Of a stretch of DNA of 64,000 nt, positions 61,231 to 64,000 are shown piece by piece (the stretch's first letter is position 1; each line of letters begins with the position of its first letter). A program made the position numbers and the translations under genes. The DNA is from an uncultured Flavobacteriales bacterium (GTDB taxonomy: Bacteria; Bacteroidota; Bacteroidia; Flavobacteriales; Crocinitomicaceae): the NCBI GenBank assembly GCA_946480815.1, contig CAMLLB010000015.1, forward strand, positions 16,111 through 80,110. The letters are read 5' to 3'. Under the pieces are notes generated by a model. The model had not been told where the DNA came from. It searched no databases and was given only the letters and a program-made list of their open reading frames with translations.

Positions 61231-61800
61231 ATGAAATCTATTCTGGAAATAGGACCGCTTGGAACGTACTTTTACTTTCGTAAAGATTCGCTTTACTACC
61301 TCTTTCAGTTGCTGGAAATTTCTCCTAACCAGGTCCTGGTGCAATCTTTTTGGTCGACAACAAATGTTCCTTCTATGGATAAACTGCACCAATTTGATAC
61401 CAAAAGTGCCTGTTCGGAGTTCGATGAGCAATTTGATGAACTGGTAGAGATCGGAAAGGAAGAAATCACTGAAAATCAATTACGGGAAATCGCACAGTTC
61501 TTAAAGATCAAAACAGCAAAAGCTGCACGTGAGTCCGGATTTTTAACATTGAAAAAGGAAGCGATGGAAGCTTTCGAAAAAGGAGAGTATCAGGAAGCTG
61601 TTCGTTTATTTTCACTTGCAGCTCCTTATTCTAAATACGATATTGAGTTGTATGAAAAACGGGGATTATCTTACCTGAAATTGGGACAATATTCCGATGC
61701 GCTTGCTGATTTTGATTACTACCTCATTCATGATCCGGATAATGAAATTGTTCAGGGAGCAGCAAATCTGGCCAAAGAAAAACTTAATAAACTTAAATAA
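61231..61800 (+). CDS. Small TPR protein
   Basis: A 189-residue soluble protein with no signal peptide. The N-terminal half (about 1-95) is unfamiliar (MKSILEIGPLGTYFYFRKDSLYYLFQLLEI). The C-terminal half has two to three tetratricopeptide repeats (AMEAFEKGEYQEAVRLFSLAAP, YEKRGLSYLKLGQYSDALADFDYYL). It may be a protein-binding adaptor. It has a weak hairpin (AAAGGAA/TTCCTTT, about 61827-61852) downstream. Confidence 0.75.
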   Translation: MKSILEIGPLGTYFYFRKDSLYYLFQLLEISPNQVLVQSFWSTTNVPSMDKLHQFDTKSACSEFDEQFDELVEIGKEEITENQLREIAQFLKIKTAKAARESGFLTLKKEAMEAFEKGEYQEAVRLFSLAAPYSKYDIELYEKRGLSYLKLGQYSDALADFDYYLIHDPDNEIVQGAANLAKEKLNKLK

Positions 61801-61865
61801 TTGAAAATGGGCAATTAAGAATTTAAAAGGAAGAAATCAATGTTTTCCTTTCAAACAGGTTATCT

Positions 61866-61897
61866 GCTTTTCAATTATCCATTCTCAATTTTGAATT
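61866..61897 (-). repeat. 32-bp dispersed intergenic repeat, copy 3
   Basis: The minus strand reads AATTCAAAATTGAGAATG, then GATAATTGAAAAGC. It lies 3 nt past the stop of the exported protein gene and matches the copies at 42346 and 61182. Confidence 0.6.
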
Positions 61898-61899
61898 CT

Positions 61900-62445
61900 T
61901 TACATCCAGTCTTTCACAACCTTCTTCGCTAGTTTCTTGCGCAGTTTTCGCAATACTTTATCCCGGGAGTTAATTCCTCCGATCTTTAATAAATCAGTAT
62001 AAACCAATTTCCCGTCCCTGTAAAAATGGAATTCAAACGTAACAGAAACGATGTCTTCCTTGTAAATCGGGAATAAGTTGTCAGCAGCCAAATCTTCTGC
62101 CAAAGTCATATTTCCGGTTGATGGCCTGAACCGGTTGTCAAAACCACGTACTGAAACCAGCATCAGCGTATTGATCCCTTTTCCTTTCAATAACTGCGTT
62201 AAAGAATCGGTCATCAAAACCTGAGGATCTCCACCAGCTTTCAATACATTCAATGAAACAGTGTTCTTAACCTTTGATCTTGAAAGCACATCCGATACGG
62301 CAATTTCCAATGAAAATTGATCCGCCTCCTTATCCAAATGGCTAACGATCAGTGCGTTTGTCAATTTCAAAGGTGGAAATTTAGCCTGGGAAAATCCCAG
62401 TAAACAAGCGCTTAAAAACAGGAAACTTAAAAGTGATTTCTTCAT
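61900..62445 (-). CDS. Exported protein of unknown function, metF operon
   Basis: A 181-residue protein with a signal peptide (residues 1-19, CLLGFSQ). The mature part is alpha/beta with LTNALIVSHLDKEADQF and a basic end (KVLRKLRKKLAKKVVKDWM). No family is recognised. It lies 2 nt after the metF stop codon, so the two are co-transcribed, although nothing in it suggests a link to one-carbon metabolism. Confidence 0.7.
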   Translation of the reverse strand: MKKSLLSFLFLSACLLGFSQAKFPPLKLTNALIVSHLDKEADQFSLEIAVSDVLSRSKVKNTVSLNVLKAGGDPQVLMTDSLTQLLKGKGINTLMLVSVRGFDNRFRPSTGNMTLAEDLAADNLFPIYKEDIVSVTFEFHFYRDGKLVYTDLLKIGGINSRDKVLRKLRKKLAKKVVKDWM

Positions 62446-62447
62446 AG

Positions 62448-63398
62448 TTAGAATATTTGTTCTGCAATCGTTTTAACGCTTTCAGAGGTTGACATCGTAT
62501 AATAATGGATTCCCGGCACATTGGCCTTTTTGAGTTCTTGTGATTGATGGATTCCCCATGCAACTCCTACTTCAAAAACTTCCTTATTGTTTTTACACTT
62601 AATCAGGTCCTTACTCAATTCCTCCGGAAAATCGATATGGAAAACCTTCGGTAAAAAGGAAATATGGTTTAAGGTCGTGATAGGTTTAATTCCCGGAATA
62701 ATCGGAACAGTAATTCCAATGGCACGGCAAGCATCAACGAAGTCGAAATACTTTTTATTGTTAAAGAACATTTGTGTCACAATATACTCGGCACCTGCAT
62801 CTACTTTGGCTTTCAAATACTGCAAGTCAGTACTTAGGTTCATTGCTTCGAAATGCTTTTCCGGATAACCTGCTGCACCGATACAGAAATCTGTCGGGGC
62901 CAACTGGATATCATCAACCAGGTAATTGCCCTGATTCATTTCCGAGATCTGGTTGATCAGTTCAACCGCGTATTTATGGCCTTCCGGATCGGGTTTGAAT
63001 GCAGATTCCGTTTTAATGGAATCACCACGTAAAGCCAATACATTGTCAATTCCCAGGAATTGCAGGTCAATTAAAGCATTCTCCGTTTCCTCACGGGAGA
63101 ATCCTCCGCAAATTAAATGCGGAACCGCATCTACATAATACTTGTTCATAATTGCCGCACAGATACCAACCGTTCCGGGTCTTTTGCGGATTGCGATTTT
63201 TTCAAGCAATCCTTTCTCGCGTTCTTTGTAGATAAATTCTTCGCGATGATAGGTTACATTGATGTATTTCGGTTTGAATTCCATTAAGGGGTCAATACCG
63301 TCGTAAATGGATTGAATATTCGCTCCTTTCAACGGAGGGAGAATTTCAAAAGAAAATAGCGTGTCTTTCGCTGTGTTTAAATGATCGATAACTTTCAT
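62448..63398 (-). CDS. metF: Methylenetetrahydrofolate reductase
   Basis: A 316-residue FAD enzyme that reduces methylene-THF to methyl-THF for methionine synthesis. Family stretches are visible: FSFEILPPLKGANIQSI at the N-terminus, KYINVTYHREEF, ALRGDSIKTE, GAAGYPEKHFEA and the barrel end PIIPGIKPITT. The normal length (about 300) and the start after a TATCTTTG promoter box (63431-63438) are fine. Confidence 0.95.
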   Translation of the reverse strand: MKVIDHLNTAKDTLFSFEILPPLKGANIQSIYDGIDPLMEFKPKYINVTYHREEFIYKEREKGLLEKIAIRKRPGTVGICAAIMNKYYVDAVPHLICGGFSREETENALIDLQFLGIDNVLALRGDSIKTESAFKPDPEGHKYAVELINQISEMNQGNYLVDDIQLAPTDFCIGAAGYPEKHFEAMNLSTDLQYLKAKVDAGAEYIVTQMFFNNKKYFDFVDACRAIGITVPIIPGIKPITTLNHISFLPKVFHIDFPEELSKDLIKCKNNKEVFEVGVAWGIHQSQELKKANVPGIHYYTMSTSESVKTIAEQIF

Positions 63399-63430
63399 GC
63401 CTTCAGAGAGGATATATTATAATTCGACGT

Positions 63431-63438
63431 CAAAGATA
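63431..63438 (-). promoter_or_regulatory. -7 box of metF
   Basis: The minus strand reads TATCTTTG, 32 nt before the metF start codon. It is divergent from a second TATCTTTG on the plus strand (63538-63545). Confidence 0.55.
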
Positions 63439-63537
63439 CATGAAATCTTATCTTACGTGCCTATTTCACTAAATTTCCCGATTTGCAAATAATGTTAAAA
63501 AGAACTTAGTTATGAAACAAAATCGAAATGCGTCCGT

Positions 63538-63678
63538 TATCTTTGTATACGCTAATATCAGAAACAGATAAAATACTTTGGTACGTTATTTGTTATGATT
63601 TTAGAGGTTAGTTTTCATAAGTAGTAGTAGTTTAGGTTGGAACAAGAGAGGAGCGCCCGCTTCTCTCTTGTTGTTTTT
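63538..63678 (+). ncRNA. Candidate small RNA unit B (GTAGTAGTAG + terminator)
   Basis: A -7 box TATCTTTG (63538-63545) is followed by a transcript-like segment. It contains AAGTAGTAGTAGTTTAGG (63619-63636) and ends in a 14-bp stem (63641-63654 with 63659-63672) with a GCCC loop and GTTTTT. A 9-codon frame (MILEVSFHK) at 63595 ends in three consecutive TAG codons formed by the motif. No long frame is present, so an RNA product or leader is more likely than a protein. Confidence 0.5.
63641..63678 (+). terminator. 14-bp terminator hairpin of unit B
   Basis: AACAAGAGAGGAGC pairs with GCTTCTCTCTTGTT (one G-U) around GCCC, followed by GTTTTT. Confidence 0.85.
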
Positions 63679-63728
63679 AGAAACTTCCCGAGCGCACTTA
63701 TTTGATTACATCAATTATCCATTTGATC

Positions 63729-63742
63729 CCGATAGCTATCGG
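63729..63742. repeat. CCGATAGCTATCGG palindrome
   Basis: A perfect 14-bp palindrome in the 602-bp region after metF. Versions of it occur often between genes in Bacteroidota. Its role is unknown. Confidence 0.4.
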
Positions 63743-63834
63743 CTGTCCAGCAATATTTTATTATTGAATTCCTTTCAAGTTAATTGGAAGATAAATAAAA
63801 GATTTACAGCGTGTTGTAACAACAAAAGCTTGAA

Positions 63835-63930
63835 ATGAAATCAATGGTTTCTCGAGAGAAGAAGTTAAAATCCGTTAATTACATAATGGTTATGTACCAA
63901 AAGCAAAATATCCGCGTTAGAAGGGTATAA
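63835..63930 (+). CDS. Possible 31-residue basic peptide upstream of unit C
   Basis: An ATG at 63835 opens 31 codons (MKSMVSREKKLKSVNYIM...VYQKQ-like region, then IRVRRV) and ends at TAA 63928-63930, which merges into the GTAGTAGTAG motif. Ten basic residues and no acidic patch suggest RNA binding or chance. It may be a leader peptide of a gene outside the window. Confidence 0.25.
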   Translation: MKSMVSREKKLKSVNYIMVMYQKQNIRVRRV

Positions 63931-64000
63931 GTAGTAGTAGTTAGGTTTAGTTAGGTAGCGTGTGAAGAGAGATCTTATTTCCGGTCTCTCTTCTTTTTTA
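63929..64000 (+). ncRNA. Candidate small RNA unit C (GTAGTAGTAG + terminator)
   Basis: AAGTAGTAGTAGTTAGG (63929-63945), then TTTAGTTAGG, then an 11-bp stem GAAGAGAGATC (63964-63974) with GGTCTCTCTTC (63983-63993) and TTTTTT to the window end. The 5' end is not clear. The arrangement repeats unit B, 310 nt upstream, although the hairpin sequences differ. Confidence 0.5.
63964..63999 (+). terminator. Terminator hairpin of unit C
   Basis: 11-bp stem with one U-G pair, 8-nt loop and six T residues. Confidence 0.85.

Noticed and set aside
1..64000. CRISPR array, tRNA, rRNA, prophage, insertion sequence
   Set aside because: No regularly spaced repeats, cloverleaf sequences, ribosomal RNA signatures, phage structural genes or transposase motifs were found on either strand.

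Overview
The window comes from a member of the Bacteroidota, most likely class Flavobacteriia and possibly a Crocinitomicaceae/Fluviicola-like bacterium (the genus is a guess). Three things point there. Nine secreted proteins end in the Por/type IX secretion (T9SS) C-terminal sorting domain. Lineage families are present (SprB-type repeats, HU-CCDC81/SPOR, DUF4382, HYC_CC_PP). Promoters show the Bacteroidota -7 box TAnnTTTG rather than sigma70 boxes, and Shine-Dalgarno sites are absent. I see no rRNA, tRNA, CRISPR array, phage or complete insertion sequence.

Layout. 1-9.4 kb: a secreted C-type lectin, fbp with a small membrane protein, an ECF sigma/anti-sigma pair behind a SUMF1-domain protein, and small surface proteins. 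9.5-15.5 kb: mfd with a structured leader, a lipoprotein, and a TPR/LuxR-type membrane regulator. 15.5-25 kb: secreted proteins including a trypsin-like and an M43 protease, a decayed small gene, a BlaI-type repressor, a C1-family peptidase and dprA. 25-35 kb: a TonB receptor, uvrC, an M48 lipoprotein, a cyclase-family enzyme, hemJ, an ArsR-type regulator framed by two copies of a palindrome, an enoyl-CoA hydratase and a flippase. 35-48 kb: an SprB-repeat surface protein, an HU-CCDC81/SPOR protein, a three-gene ABC exporter with an HxlR regulator, a large TPR protein paired with an outer-membrane barrel, and ftsE.

48-59.8 kb is a copper (or related metal) homeostasis island. On the minus strand lie a heavy-metal-binding lipoprotein, a thioredoxin-like T9SS protein, a T9SS protein and a T9SS multicopper oxidase. 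Two divergent HYC_CC_PP proteins follow. On the plus strand lie an HMA-DUF3347 lipoprotein, an AraC-type regulator with its own CxxC metal-binding-like N-terminus, a copper P-type ATPase, a 69-aa HMA chaperone, a multicopper oxidase carrying an extra C-terminal barrel-like domain, and a DUF305 protein. A direct repeat with 21-bp period sits at the same distance from the -7 region in front of both the ATPase and the chaperone genes, and is probably the operator of the AraC-type regulator.

59.8-64 kb: hemL, a TPR protein, an exported protein, metF, and a 600-bp intergenic region with two units built from an AAGTAGTAGTAGT motif followed by a strong terminator hairpin. A third such unit lies behind the DUF4382 gene at 8.3 kb.

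The best candidates for undescribed biology are: the AraC/HMA metal-sensing circuit and its operator; the GTAGTAGTAG-plus-terminator RNA family; the GACGTAATA-N6-TATTACGTC palindrome linking the ArsR-type gene to another locus; and a group of genes whose -7 box lies only 4-5 nt from the start codon, implying leaderless mRNAs.
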